Source: Ectocarpus siliculosus
Taxonomy: Eukaryota; Sar; Phaeophyceae; Ectocarpales; Ectocarpaceae
Direction: 5' to 3'
DNA: 64,000 bases
NCBI GenBank assembly: GCA_000310025.1
Contig: FN649740.1
Coordinates: 5,563,326-5,627,325, forward strand
Part shown: positions 1 to 11,900 of the stretch, piece by piece
Layout: the number at the start of each line of letters is the position of its first letter
How positions within the stretch are numbered: the first letter of the stretch is position 1
Program-made: the position numbers and the translations under genes
The notes under the pieces: model-generated
Databases searched by the model: none
Seen by the model: the letters and a program-made list of their open reading frames with translations, nothing else
Told to the model about the DNA's origin: nothing

Positions 1-89
1 ATCTTTCGTGCCACGCCAGTAACCCTTTTATACAAGAGTCTTCGACCAATCTAACGTTCTGTCCCCATCCGAGGTTGCAAGCTTCCTGA

Positions 90-191
90 GAGTGGTGGAA
101 CGATATCGAAAAGGCCATCGGCGAGATTTATCTCGTAGATGTCGCTGCTTTGGGCCTGACCTATTTGGAGGATGGTTCTTGGGAGGGTTGA
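90..191 (+). CDS. C-terminal exon of an unidentified gene (partial)
   Basis: An open frame runs from just after a stop at 87-89 to TGA at 189-191. It encodes about 33 residues: W-W-N-D-I-E-K, then an aliphatic and acidic stretch containing EIYLVDVAALGL, ending E-D-G-S-W-E-G. The composition looks like protein rather than chance translation. A possible splice acceptor AG lies at 89-90, which would make this the last exon of a gene entering from the left edge. I do not recognise the family. Support is only the coding-like composition and the position at the edge. Confidence 0.3.
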   Translation, partial: EWWNDIEKAIGEIYLVDVAALGLTYLEDGSWEG

Positions 192-924
192 ATTGAAGGT
201 CACACGATACACAAGATGGCGCTGAATAGAAACATCACGCTGATGACGTTGCTAGAACGTTGTGCGTTTTGCTGGCAAGGACAATGGTAACGACGACAAT
301 AGTAAGAGTGTAGATTGTCATGAGCTGAGCATCTCAGAAACTAGGTTCTCGGCCTAGGACGTTGGCCGGCTTTACGCCGCAGTGTGCTCGAGAATTGCAA
401 TCATGTTGAAAGAGTGAACGGGAGTAGCAACAGTTTTTTGGCGGCGAGAAACGGACATGGTCGATCGACCATCAGTGGCGACAGCCATGTAGGGTATTGT
501 AGTCTCTGCTAGGGTATTCTGGAGGTAATGCGTGATCAGCACATTCATTACGAGCACCACAACAAGTGACAACACTATGTAACAACAGGAGGATTACCAA
601 CACCAACACAAGCACTCCATCCTCAGAACCACGGCAGCGAGGCATATAATGTACGTGTGCCACCGCTTTCCCCTAGCCAAGGCAAAGCAGCAGGAATATA
701 CAGCGTGCGATGCCGCGTCACTGCATTCTTATGTCCCCCTTTCCCCTAGCTCTCTTCCGACTTGCGAGTACCATGCTGTTCTGGAACACGACCGTTTGAA
801 CCCCCCCGTGCTCTCGGCAGCCCTTCCAAATCGCTTCAACTCATACAATATCCCACGTGGCTCTTCCCTCGCTCCTCCCCTCCGACCTGTACGTCGGTAT
901 ACGAGTGAATAGGACGAAGCGGCC
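192..924. other. Apparent intergenic stretch
   Basis: I see no supportable gene here. Short frames on the minus strand (372-663) have no coding-like composition and no recognisable domain. The last 150 bases probably hold the promoter and leader of the small reading frame that starts at 925. Confidence 0.4.
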
Positions 925-1194
925 ATGGACCTTGAGGTGGACCAAGCCTTGGCCAAGATCGCTAGCGAGCGAGAAGAGCTCGAGAAAGAGCTAGAGGCCT
1001 TGTCCAACGACCTCAAGGGTGCGTACGCGAAGGCAGCCATGGCTGGGGGGGGCGACGCGGATAGTTCATCGGCGACGGTCACGGGGGTGGAAGGAGTCGT
1101 GTCGAGTTTTAGCGGTATGGATGTGGTGGGAGAAAGACAGGGGGACGCGATGGGGAATGCCGCGGAAGAGGAAGGGGACGGGGTGGCAAGATGA
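925..1194 (+). CDS. Small coiled-coil protein or first exon of one
   Basis: The ATG at 925 sits in a favourable context (GCGGCCATGG). The first 37 residues are strongly helical and charged, with a heptad-like pattern around ASEREELEKELEALSNDL. A Gly/Ala/Ser-rich acidic region follows and the frame stops at 1192-1194, giving 89 residues. A weak donor (GGG|GTGGCA) lies near the end. A second coding-like piece at about 1291-1382 (containing ISDDLFHDEESAIVLAL) could be a later exon, but I could not join the two in phase. It may therefore be complete or a 5' exon. The family is not recognised. Confidence 0.4.
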   Translation: MDLEVDQALAKIASEREELEKELEALSNDLKGAYAKAAMAGGGDADSSSATVTGVEGVVSSFSGMDVVGERQGDAMGNAAEEEGDGVAR

Positions 1195-2958
1195 CCTCCG
1201 CTTCCCTGTAAAGATTTTTGCAGCACCGTGATTGGTGACTTGTTGCCATTTTTGATGCAGTGGACTTGCCAACGACCTAAGACCTGACTAAGTACGCCAA
1301 CATGATTTCGGACGACTTGTTCCATGACGAGGAGAGTGCAATAGTCCTGGCGCTTACCCGGGTGGATCGTCGCCATTGTCGCTAGGACCGCGACGTTCGG
1401 GACGAAGTACAGTTATCGTAGGAGGCAGAATTTGTTGACCACAGGGGTAGCCTGGCCGCATGCCGCCCTGGCTTGTAGCAGTTGTTCGACTTGACGGCTT
1501 CGAATGTCGAGAGTGCATAAGTGTCGCAACGCGCGTTGCACATACACCATGTGTGCTGTTTTTAAATATTGTAAGTTCGGTGTCTCTCGTTTCGGATACA
1601 ACCGTCCCCAAAAAAAAGAGGCTGTTGATGGCACGTTGAAGATGTCTTGCAATAAAACAGACCGTCGGCCGTTGTCGACGGTATCGACTGGCCGTGTTGA
1701 ATTCAGCATGGCCTTTAAGTTCCACCAAGCAACCGCTAAATATGCTACATATCGCAAAGATATCGCTTGGGGTCTCGCCGAACCAGTTTGTGCATCATCA
1801 CACTGTTGTGCAAGATAAGCACCTGAGGCATTTGGACACTCATGTGGCGGAGGGTTTTGCTCTGGCAAGCGGTGGGCCGCGTCTGGGGGAAAAAGCCCAT
1901 CACTGCGGAGAGAGAGGGGGAGAGGCGCGAGGAGGGACGTTGGATAGGTGATAGCACCTCGAACAGCTACAATAGTTACCATGTCCTCCAAGTGTCTTCC
2001 GGTAGGTGCCCGGCCGACTACTCAGTTGTGGCAACCCCGAGCACCTCACTTCCAAGTCCGCTGCGGCTGCACCATTGTTGAGCAAACTTCGATGCAGGCA
2101 GGTGCAGCTGGGCACTGAACTGGGCACCCTTTGAGCTCATGCGTTCTCGACGAAAAGAAAAGGGCCCAAAATAAAAATACCCCCTTACTGCCGTCAACCG
2201 TAGCACACTGTTTGATTTTTGTAGCTACAGCAGTTTCGTTCCCGACGCGGGAAGACTAGAGAACAAGAAAGCAAGGTGTCCCCCAAAACCGGCTTCGTGC
2301 GATGTGAGAGAGGAGAGAGCTGAGGCAAACCGCAGCTAGCGGTTGTACCACATACAGCCATGCTGGGTTTGGAACAGGATCTAGACTTGGTGGCGCGTTG
2401 TCACCTCTGTACATTCTTGCAGAGATACTCAGCAGGAATTTCTTCTTGATGTGGTACCCTACATATACGACCTCACTGCTCTAACCGAAAGGTTCCGACC
2501 CGTGGCACACAGAAGAACCCCGTCTTCCTTCGTGCCTATTATCTATTATACATGTGCTACTGCTGTCTGCCATCAAAGTTGGATAACTTCTTTACAAAGG
2601 TACACGGGATTAAGGAATAATAAAAACATACACAGAAAGACTACCCATTCGAGATATACCCACAGTCGAACGGGATGTGGGATCAGAAAACGCGGCGGAA
2701 CGCGGCGAGACAGGTGCCCCTTCGACGCGCAGGGGTGATCTCCTGCATCCTGCCAACCCTCGCGCCTGTCGCCTTTTCATTTATCACTCGCCACCTTGGG
2801 GGGCAACCAATCATCGCGGCCAGCACACTACTGTTTCTTACGAGAGGACACGGTGCTGCCGAGGGGCACATACTATCTCGCGGCACAACAGTTCTCTGCC
2901 ATCCGCCCGCCCCAGACGCTCAGTTCTTACGGGGCAGCAAGAACCCTCCCGCCCGTCG
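1195..2958. other. Intergenic region upstream of the EML-like gene
   Basis: Apart from the possible exon at about 1291-1382 there is no convincing coding sequence. The last few hundred bases should contain the promoter and 5' leader of the gene starting at 2959. The frame of that gene stays open upstream to 2677, but the 2677-2958 part has a different, non-repetitive composition and looks untranslated. Confidence 0.4.
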
Positions 2959-5900
2959 ATGACCGAAAGGGGAAAAGGTGAAAAGGACAGCAGTGACCCG
3001 GTAGACGCAGACAAAGAAGTTGCTGCTGGAAAGGAACAAAGGGCATCTACATCTAAATCTGCAGCCTCCACCAAGAAGAAAAAACGCAGCAGCGTTAAAG
3101 CAATCGCGGAGGAGAGTATCGAGGAGAATCCAGCAGTGAGTAGCTCGAAGAAAGACCGCAGAAGTAATCAAGCGGACAACAAATTGGAGACAGTCAGCAA
3201 CGAGGAGGAAAGTGATAATCGGAAGCACAAATCGAAGAAGACCAAGGTCTCCGAGCGAGAGACAGGCGAAAGGGAGGAGGAGAAAAAAGGGGAGGAGGAG
3301 GTCGACAAGAAGTCTAGCTCAAAGAAGAAGAAGCGTCGCAGCAGCAGCAGCAGCAGGAACATCCTTGGAGGCGAGAAAGGCGAGACACCAGAGGAATTCG
3401 GTGATACTGGTACATCCAAGTCAGCGTCTAGCCGTTCGAAGAAACAAGAGGAGACAGAGTCATCTATTTCAGAAGGAAAGCCCACCAAGGTTGGTGAAGA
3501 GGGGTCCAAAGCAAAATCAAGCTCAAGCCGGAAAAAGAAACGCAGCTCCAGCATCTCCGACGGAAGCAAGAAGAAACGGACGGATCAAGCAGAAGAGGAG
3601 AGGGTTGGGGACGCAGGAAGAAAATCAGAGTCGAAGCCAAAACCCGCAGAGAAGAAGAAAGACCGCACCAGGAGGAGCATCGACGGGCCGAACGACGCAA
3701 TAGGAGAAAACCCAAATGATCTAGGGGGGCAAGAGGGAGAGGCTAGTGCAAGAAAGTCAAAGCCCAGTGGCGCCAAGAAAGGACGCCGCCACTCCAAACA
3801 CGAGCCTGAACACCACACAAGTGACCCAGGTGGCCAAGAGGTGGATGAAATAAGGTCAGCAACGACAATAGGTAGTGGAGAACAAGGTTCTCGCGAAGAC
3901 AAGACAGAACGACGCGGTTCGAAGGCGAAGAAAGAGGACGAAAAGGACCGTGAGAAGAAGGGGCGACGGCGGTCGTCGGCCTCAAGAAAGGTGAGTTGGG
4001 CATGACCGAAGGTGATTGATGCATAGAAAACTGGCTCGTGAAACAAGTCCAAGGCCCCAGAACGTGCACCACCGTTATTAAATTATCCGATGTTAAGCTG
4101 ATAAGGCGCATGGCGCTTGAAAGCAGCTAAAGAAGTACATCGCCATAAGCTATCTAAGTAGCGGTTGACCCACCCAGCTAGTAGGCTCTCACTCGGACGC
4201 GATGGCGCATCTCAAGCTACGCTATAATTGAGTACGGGAGAAAGGCAGAACGATCGTTTGCCTCGTGCCGTTCGCCATTAGAGCTCAGCAAAAGTCAAGT
4301 GCATGAGGAAAATCTGCCTCATTGAGTACCGTGATCGCCGGTACCCAAAACATGCACCAGTCGAAATCGTCGGCATCTTCGAAAACAACTATGGAACCGG
4401 GAGAAGCCCCTTCCGTCGGGGACAGCGCTACCGCTTCAGCCCCGGATGGGGATGCAAGTGTTACGGGGTCAACGATCGACGCGGTTGACACCGGGGGATT
4501 GAAGTCGGTGGAGTCTACAGCGGTAACAGCACCAAAGGCGGAAGGTGGTTCAGGTGGCGTCGACTCTTCGGTTATCAGCGGGCTGAGAGAGGCGGAGGAA
4601 ACGGCCTTGACTCCCGAACCTAGTTTTGGTGAGGATAGCGGTGGCAACGGCGACGCTGGTGCCGCTTCGAAGAAAGAACATGTGAGCGGTGGGGTAGCAC
4701 AATCTTCACTCGCTGCAGCTACCGATACCGGCGCAAGCATTGTCAACCCGGAAGGCCAACCCCTGACGAAATACTTGACTCAGGGTCCAAAGCAAATCAC
4801 GACGGATGCAGATGCCACGCTTCCCGCTTCTGTAACCAAGGATATGGAAGAGGATACGCCTGGTCCGAAGCAGATCACAACAGCAGCAGGTGCCGTCCTT
4901 CCCGCCTCCGTAGTCAAGGAAATCCAAGACAGGGCCACGGCCGAGCTCCTCGATCTCCCTAAGAGCAAGGACGACGGTCATCAGCTCCGCACGGAAACAA
5001 GAGGAGGCGTCACCTCCAGAACGGAAGAGGACGATGACGGCAACGCAGGCTTGGAGGGGCGGGAAAAGGAGGAGGGTTTTTCGCCGACGCCACCTAGAAG
5101 GACGAGCAACCCCATCAGCCGAGGCACACCGCCTCGCAGGGGCAGCAGGGGCGGCAACCTCGCCATCATCACCCGGTCTCCGGGAAACGAACCGGACCTT
5201 CCTCGGCCGATGTCGCCAAGGAGCCGGCCTCGAGACCAGCCGCTGGTCAGTGCAAACCACGAGCGTCGAAACGGGGGAAGGGCGGATGGTGTCGAGGGTA
5301 GCGGTGGAAGTGACGGCGATGATGATGACGACGAGAGTAAAGAGAACAGGTCAAAAGCAGCCACGTTTTCAAGCAGGCGGTGGAAGGCGAGCGACGAATA
5401 CGTCCTTGACGAGGATAGGTGAGAGGCCGGAGGAGGGACGGGTTGAGACCTTCGTAGTAGATACAAGCGTTTGCCTTGGACCTGATCTCAAGGGACAAGG
5501 ATATAGACTCCCCCACGCAAGTAGAGCTGAGTTGGGTACGCGATTGGATATGGACATGGAGATTAGGTTGACTGAGTCCTACAGTGGGAAGGGAAGCGGA
5601 GATGCGTTATTTTGTCCTTGTGGCGATCAGCGCCTCAGTCCGCGAGAAATATTACAGTCAACCCTTGCTCTGCAACGAACCCTCCCTCTGACCTTAACCG
5701 TAAACGTGGCAAACGAAATGCCCAAGAGGCGGGAGTGCGTGCAGGGATTACCGATCGCATCTGATTCTTCGCCGGGTGGTAGATGTCACAGAACCTGATG
5801 CGATTGAGCTTGTCCAACAGGGAGACTCCAAGGGGGGGAGTCTTTGCCAAGATCCCCGGTCTCGATCAGCACCTCGTGGTAGAGGCTAGAAAGATGAACG

Positions 5901-5985
5901 ACCCTCCAAGGTTCAGGCCGCCAAAGCTTGTCTCAGGCACCGTGAGGCAGTACGATCAGGAAGAAGCAAGTGAGGCGGCCTTCAG
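2959..5985 (+). CDS. EML-like gene, exons 1-3: disordered Lys/Ser-rich N-terminal tail
   Basis: Exon 1 (344 residues) is dominated by Lys, Ser, Glu and Arg, with recurring KKKKR-S and SSSRKKKRSSS blocks that are locally basic and separated by acidic stretches. Exon 2 is Gly/Ser/Thr/Pro-rich and includes an imperfect internal repeat, GPKQITT...LPASV, present twice about 30 residues apart. Exon 3 is short and more ordered, with V-F-A-K-I-P-G-L-D-Q. None of this resembles a folded domain. A basic low-complexity N-terminus is compatible with microtubule binding, which in animal EMLs also resides N-terminally, although there it includes a coiled-coil trimerisation helix that I do not see. Splice phases 0 and 2 fit, and the donor after exon 1 (AAG|GTGAGT) is ideal. 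Confidence 0.7.
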
Positions 5986-8900
5986 GTGAATACTCATGGT
6001 TGCCTGCTTTCGGGGTTGGGGAAGACGTGGGTGATATTCATGCAGATGCTACGCATGAGGATTGTGGGTAAAACGAGGTCTGGGATGGACCAAGTCGAGT
6101 ATCGATCTTCGCCAACGAGGAATGAATGTATAACCCGTCACCAAAGCTGCGAGTGACCGTGAGAAACACAGGCTCAAGTAACTTGCTGGAGCAATGCATA
6201 TTCCCGAAGCGGCTGCAAGTTTATGCACCAGCTGTTCTATCCAAAGAGGCCGTACTGCAAACGAACACCGTGACACTAGCTTGAGTTCCACTGAAAAATC
6301 TATGTCAGGCATGTAGACTTGTGTCCATACTGTCAACCTTTCGGTTCGCCGGCCTGTGCCGTTTCACCAGCCTAGGAAGGCCGGACATTCGTCGTACTGC
6401 TCGACCAAGCCTTGCCTTACAAAACCGCAAGTGGTCGTGAAGCTTTCTCAGCTAATGTCCCCGCTATACACGAGAAGCGGATCTAAACTAAACATTGACT
6501 GGATTGGATGACACCCCAAGGCGAGCACGCCTTCTTGCTGGCTTTGACTAGACCGGCACACTCTCTTCAGTATATTTTCCGCCTAACAAAAAGAACCGAC
6601 ACAACTACACGATGACCGAACCCGCACACGGAAATTGCACCAGGTACCCGGAGTGCCGAGGCGCGGTGTTTCGACCTTCTTTCGCCGACGACGGGTCCTT
6701 CGACGATCTACCGGCGACGTCGCCCCTCCTCTCTGAGCCTCCTCACAGGCTGCGCCTCGAGCGAGCGCGTGGGTATCACGGCGGTGGTTTTTACCCCTCC
6801 ACTGACAACAACGCCTTCTTTCTTGGGGAACACCACATGCCGACCGGTGGCAGAGATCGTGGCAGTGGCAGCACGGCCAAAGAACAGGCAAAGACGCATT
6901 TCGAGGTGGTTTACCCCACGGCGGCCTTGGTCGTCATGCACAAATTCCCTATTCGAGACGGGGAGTGCAAGGACAATACAACGGGGGGAGGAGCACAGGG
7001 AAGACGGGAATTCGACAGTAGCGAGGATGCGGGAGGGGACAAGGAGGACGGGGACGTGGAGATGATGCAAAGGTTTTTCGACGGACATACTGACGATGTA
7101 ACGGCCGTGGCGGTTCATCCGGGAGGCGTGTTTGTGGCATCTGGGCAGGTGACCGAGTAGCCTTCTTGAGTTACTACGGGCACATACCGGGCCGTGCCTA
7201 CCGATGTGGGACGCGACATACACGAGGAAATGTGCAGAGCCCGTAGGATGTATGACTATGTACGACGTTTGGAGCTGTTTTGCCGCTCCAGGGCTACGTC
7301 TGCCAAGGGCACTTTTGTCGACACGAGAAACACGTCGTGCTGCGGCCAGCAGGTTGTGAACGGATGCAGGGGGCCGGTAAAACACTAACGCTGCATCGAT
7401 GACCGCAAGGATTCAGAGTTTTCCCCCTCGTTTTTCTTTGGCCTACATGGAAAGTCCATCTCGTTCGTTTGGTCATGGCAGACTGGGCAAACCCTTCATA
7501 GTATTCGATGTATGGCAACATTTTACACGAAGATCCCTCATATGTGTTCTCATGGTGTTGTGCGGCCCGCTTCAATTTCGGGGACAGACTTGACACCCAC
7601 AAACCCAGGTCTCTCATGATTGCTGAAGGGAAACACTAGGTCAATATTGTTATAACAAATGTTCACGTGGGATGCCTATACTGTACTCACGGTACAGAAT
7701 CCAGGGAGCCGCGCGTAGCACGAACCTCAAAGTGTCAGAGGATGTCGTTATTGCCTCCAAAGCACTGCACGTTTCGCCCTTTGTATGACAGGTTGGGCGT
7801 ACGCCCAGCGTTCTGGTGTGGAGCAGCTCGACTGCGTGTGCAAAGGGCAGTGCGCTGCTGAAAAAGGATAAGGCCATGATAGCGACGCTAGTAGGACACG
7901 AACGGAAGGCAAGCTCACCTTCTCGCCTGCGGCTGGCTGTCTTGAAACGTTTAGCCGTCGGTTGGGCAGATATCGAAAGTGACAGTCGGACAACTTGCGG
8001 AGACGGAACCGAAAAAATGATTCGTGTTCATCGCAAGGCGCGTGAATGGTCGATGGTGTGCCGCCTACATGCACCACTACGTTTGGATCCCCCCGCCTTT
8101 TGACGGATCTACTCTCTGGACTCCCAAGACCGACATAGAGGTGTTGTCCGAAGTTGCACAAATGTGAGGTCAGTATTGTAACGCCACCACCCCCCACGAT
8201 CCGATGTTCAGATCTGCTGTTTGGACTTTAGCCCCGATGGGTGGCTGCTCTGCTCGGTGGGTGCGGACTGCAAGAGCACGACCAACATCTGGGACTGGAG
8301 AAAAGGGGTGGCCATCGCCAAAGTGCAGGCAGGGCCGGGGCCGATCCATGCGTTTCGCTTCAACCCATACCAGGCAAGAGGAACGTAGGGACGGTTGAAT
8401 AATTGAAACCCATTCGTGCTACTTGTTCGGTGTAACTACGTGTACAATCGTTTTGCATTGTAGAAATGAATCATACGAAGCGAGAGATGTCTTGGCCCGA
8501 TCACTAGAGTGTTATAATGGGTTTCCGACAGATCGATCCGCACTAGCCTTCCGTCCCGACCCGTGCAACGAAATATGCTGTCAATACGTCGCCATCTCAA
8601 CATGAATGCGTCCTGACCTCCACAGACATTCGTGTTGGGTTGGGTACAGCGATCGGCTTGCATGGGTGGAAGAACCCTGACATGTTCCATCCCACCAAAC
8701 ACAATCCGAGGCTTTGTCGATCAAATCTGCAAAAAATACGACGGTGAAAATCCATTTTGCCCTGACGTCGTGATTTGCCACGCCTCCTCGTTCTCTCAGT
8801 CATACGGCGTGCCATCGAAAAAGCCAATCCCAGGGCAAGCGCTCCACATCGATGATGCGTGCTACTGCCTGGTCTCCATAGGGGTGAGCACCAAGCATTC

Positions 8901-11900
8901 CACGTTTGCTGATGGGCACACAACAAGTGGTTCACGTCTTTGCGTCGTTGAGTCTATGGTCGCCCGAACGCGTTTGTTTGTGTCCTGTCTGTGGGATTTG
9001 TATGTGATGCGCAATGGGAAATCGTCAGAGAGGCTCAAGAAGTGCCAGTATGGGAACCAACATCAACACCAACGCAAGAAGACACCTTTTCCACGACCCC
9101 GATACTAGGGCTGATGTATCAGAGGTTTCTAGTGAGCGCGAGAAGAGCTCGTGGTGGAAGGGGGTGATAGTTGGGCAGGAACAGACTGAACTCACGGTGT
9201 GAAAGAGGGACTAGGCTTGTGGACACCCTGCGCACCGGCGGTTCTATCAATGTCGCCTTTGGGGCTGGATATGTTGATCAGCATTCACTCATCACGACTT
9301 CCCAACTTCAGCAGTCCACTCTGCATTTGAAAAGGATCGAGATAATGTTGAATCGAATACAAATGTCACAACTGACCGACCCGGCTCAAGGGAATTTCGA
9401 GATCCGTTCTGGCCACAGATCGATATTCGTCGAGGTGGAAGGCCAATGGTTGCCTCATATATTCCTCCCGCCGAGACGGCGAAACGGGCGGTACGTTGTG
9501 AAACATTTGCCTTCACTGGTAGATTGGAAACCATCAGGACAGGTGGTACCTTACACGCACAACCTGATGATCCTACAATTTGTGACTCTTCTCCGCATGT
9601 TGAACAACGGAGCAGGTGCGACACAGCAAGTTCTGGCTGCTGACGAGAGGGCTGGAGGAGCCATCGAAAGACGAGATCCCGCCGGTTCTGGCCAACGCTA
9701 AATGGACATCGTCACAGGTGTATAACGAGCATCGACTTTACACAGTCTATTATTTGGTCCTAAGCAAAACGAAAAGGAAGAGGAGCAGCGCGAAACGTTT
9801 TCAAGCATGAAGTACAACTCTTACCCCCTCTGCAGACCGTAGGAAGCGGTTCGATTCGCGGACTGGGGTAAATTACACCGACGAGTGATAAGAGTAGGGA
9901 CGATAGGCGACGCGTATGGAGGGAGTGCGAGCAGACATACCCCAGGTTGGCATGACCCATACACATTCTGGAAGGCGTCCACATTCGCCGGTAGAAAATG
10001 AATAGTAGGAGGCGGCCGGAGAAACGTACCTCATGCGGTACCACTGAACGGTAGCCCCTTGGTTCTAAATCTACCTCAGCGCGTTCAGGAAGAGAGGGAA
10101 AAGGACAACAAGGGACGGGGAAACTTACGGTGGATATTGGACGGTTCCTCCGCTAGGCTCAACGGGAAGGGAAAAACTGCGGTGAGCGTACAACATGGAA
10201 ATTTCTCGTTGTCGTTCCGTTTTGGAGATGATTCTTGGGTGCCTCATCTGCCGGAACAATTCCTTGCGAAACCAACACTCTACTCTGACGAATGGTGGAA
10301 TTGGGACATCTGTATCCGGTTTATCTTCCCCTTTTCACACACTCCTCATTTCCTGGCACGGTAAGAACCCGCCCCCCGATCATGTCGAACCTACCCCAAC
10401 CCCCAACGCTGACGTTTGACGAAAGCCAACGATGTTTGTTCGAACGAGAGGTGTTCAGGAGATGATCTGCGTTTGCCGCACGAGCGGTGCTATGTAGGCT
10501 TATGGCCTCCCTGGTTTGGTCACCAGTTTGTAACAACCAAGCTGTTAGTATCGTGCGGGCCATAGCCCGCTTAACTCAAAGAGTTCGCGCTGCCAACTGT
10601 ACATTGCTCGTTAAACGTGCCGCTTTTGGCGTCTTTCAGGACTTCACGTGCTTGACGTTCATCGACGACTCGCCACCACTTCAGACGTGGGGAAAGAACA
10701 ACAAGGTCATCGAAAGCATAGAAGAGTCTGACCGGAGCAGCGGGAGAGCCGTTCTCGGCACCGCCATCGGCGATCTGTACATTTTCATTCAACGGGGGGT
10801 GCGCCTGATTCCTCGTGAGGTGTGCATATTCAATAATGGCGACGGACAAATGCCCGCCTTAACCTTCCCTGGAAAAATCTAAGTAGAAATACCAAGCCGC
10901 ACGACGAGCAGAACTGCCTAACCCTTTATCATGGCATGTTCAATGAAACACAATCGCGATCTACATACAAGAAATTTGTTGAGAAAATCTAACGAGAAAT
11001 CTCGCGTACAACCCTTCAACTCTTCGCATGCATACTCTTATCGAGGCTTTGTGCATGCTACCGCTCTTGCTTCCAGATGAAAAAATAATACGTTTTGGTC
11101 CCAAAACCGTTACGCACATTACAGTAGTGCTTCCGTCCTTTTATGGATGCATGCTTGAAATGCGTCATGTAACTCGGAACAGCTGCACAAAACCTGGTTT
11201 TAAAGAGTTGGATGCTCGAGACGTCGAATTCCACAGGCCAGCCCTCAGGCTCGCCCATACCACAGCATTAGGGAATCATATGGTGTGTGTGGCGGATGCC
11301 ATCGAGAGTTGAACTTACCGATTATCTTCGCTTGCGCGTCTTTCCCGCTCGGGCAGTTCGCGAAGGATGTGAAACGGGGGAAGGGGGGGAGGGGTATATT
11401 CCTTGATCCGTGGTGGCTTTTCGGTCCGGGGCATGAAGTGACGGCGAACAAGCGGCTCTGGGACCTGGGTGCAGAGCTTGTGGACAACATCCCACACTCG
11501 TTAGAGGTCAGCTACTATTTGTGGTTTATGCTCGTGTTGTTTGGTTTCAAATACAGTGGGTAAGACGAATTCGAGCCGATCAATCACAAACATTCATGCA
11601 GTCGGTCACGGGTACCGGATCTATAATAGACTGGTCTGGCATCTTTCGGTTCAGTAAAGAACACTTAGACTTGTACTGCATACGGGTACGTCACAGCTTC
11701 ACGCCTGGTGTGAGCCATCATTTCGATTTCGAGTAGATGTTCTGGGGAAAACTCTTAGTTGGAACCGTAGAAGATTTTATCGGAGATCAGAACAGTTTTG
11801 AACGTGAAGGCAACACCATCAGCCACAACAACACTCTGCCAAGGAGCGCTCCTCCACAACCTTCCCTTAGGTGCCTTTGTGGCTACGCAAACGTAATCCC

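Noticed and set aside
729-1376. 215-codon minus-strand frame
   Set aside because: Ser/Ala/Arg-rich composition mirrors the GC-rich plus-strand exon at 925; no domain or splice support.
2677-2958. Upstream extension of the first EML exon
   Set aside because: The frame is open, but its composition (Arg/His/Pro-mixed) is unlike the Lys/Ser tail that begins at the Met at 2959. Kept as possible leader only.
9171-9701. 176-codon plus-strand frame
   Set aside because: It overlaps EML exon 8 in another frame and has no family features.
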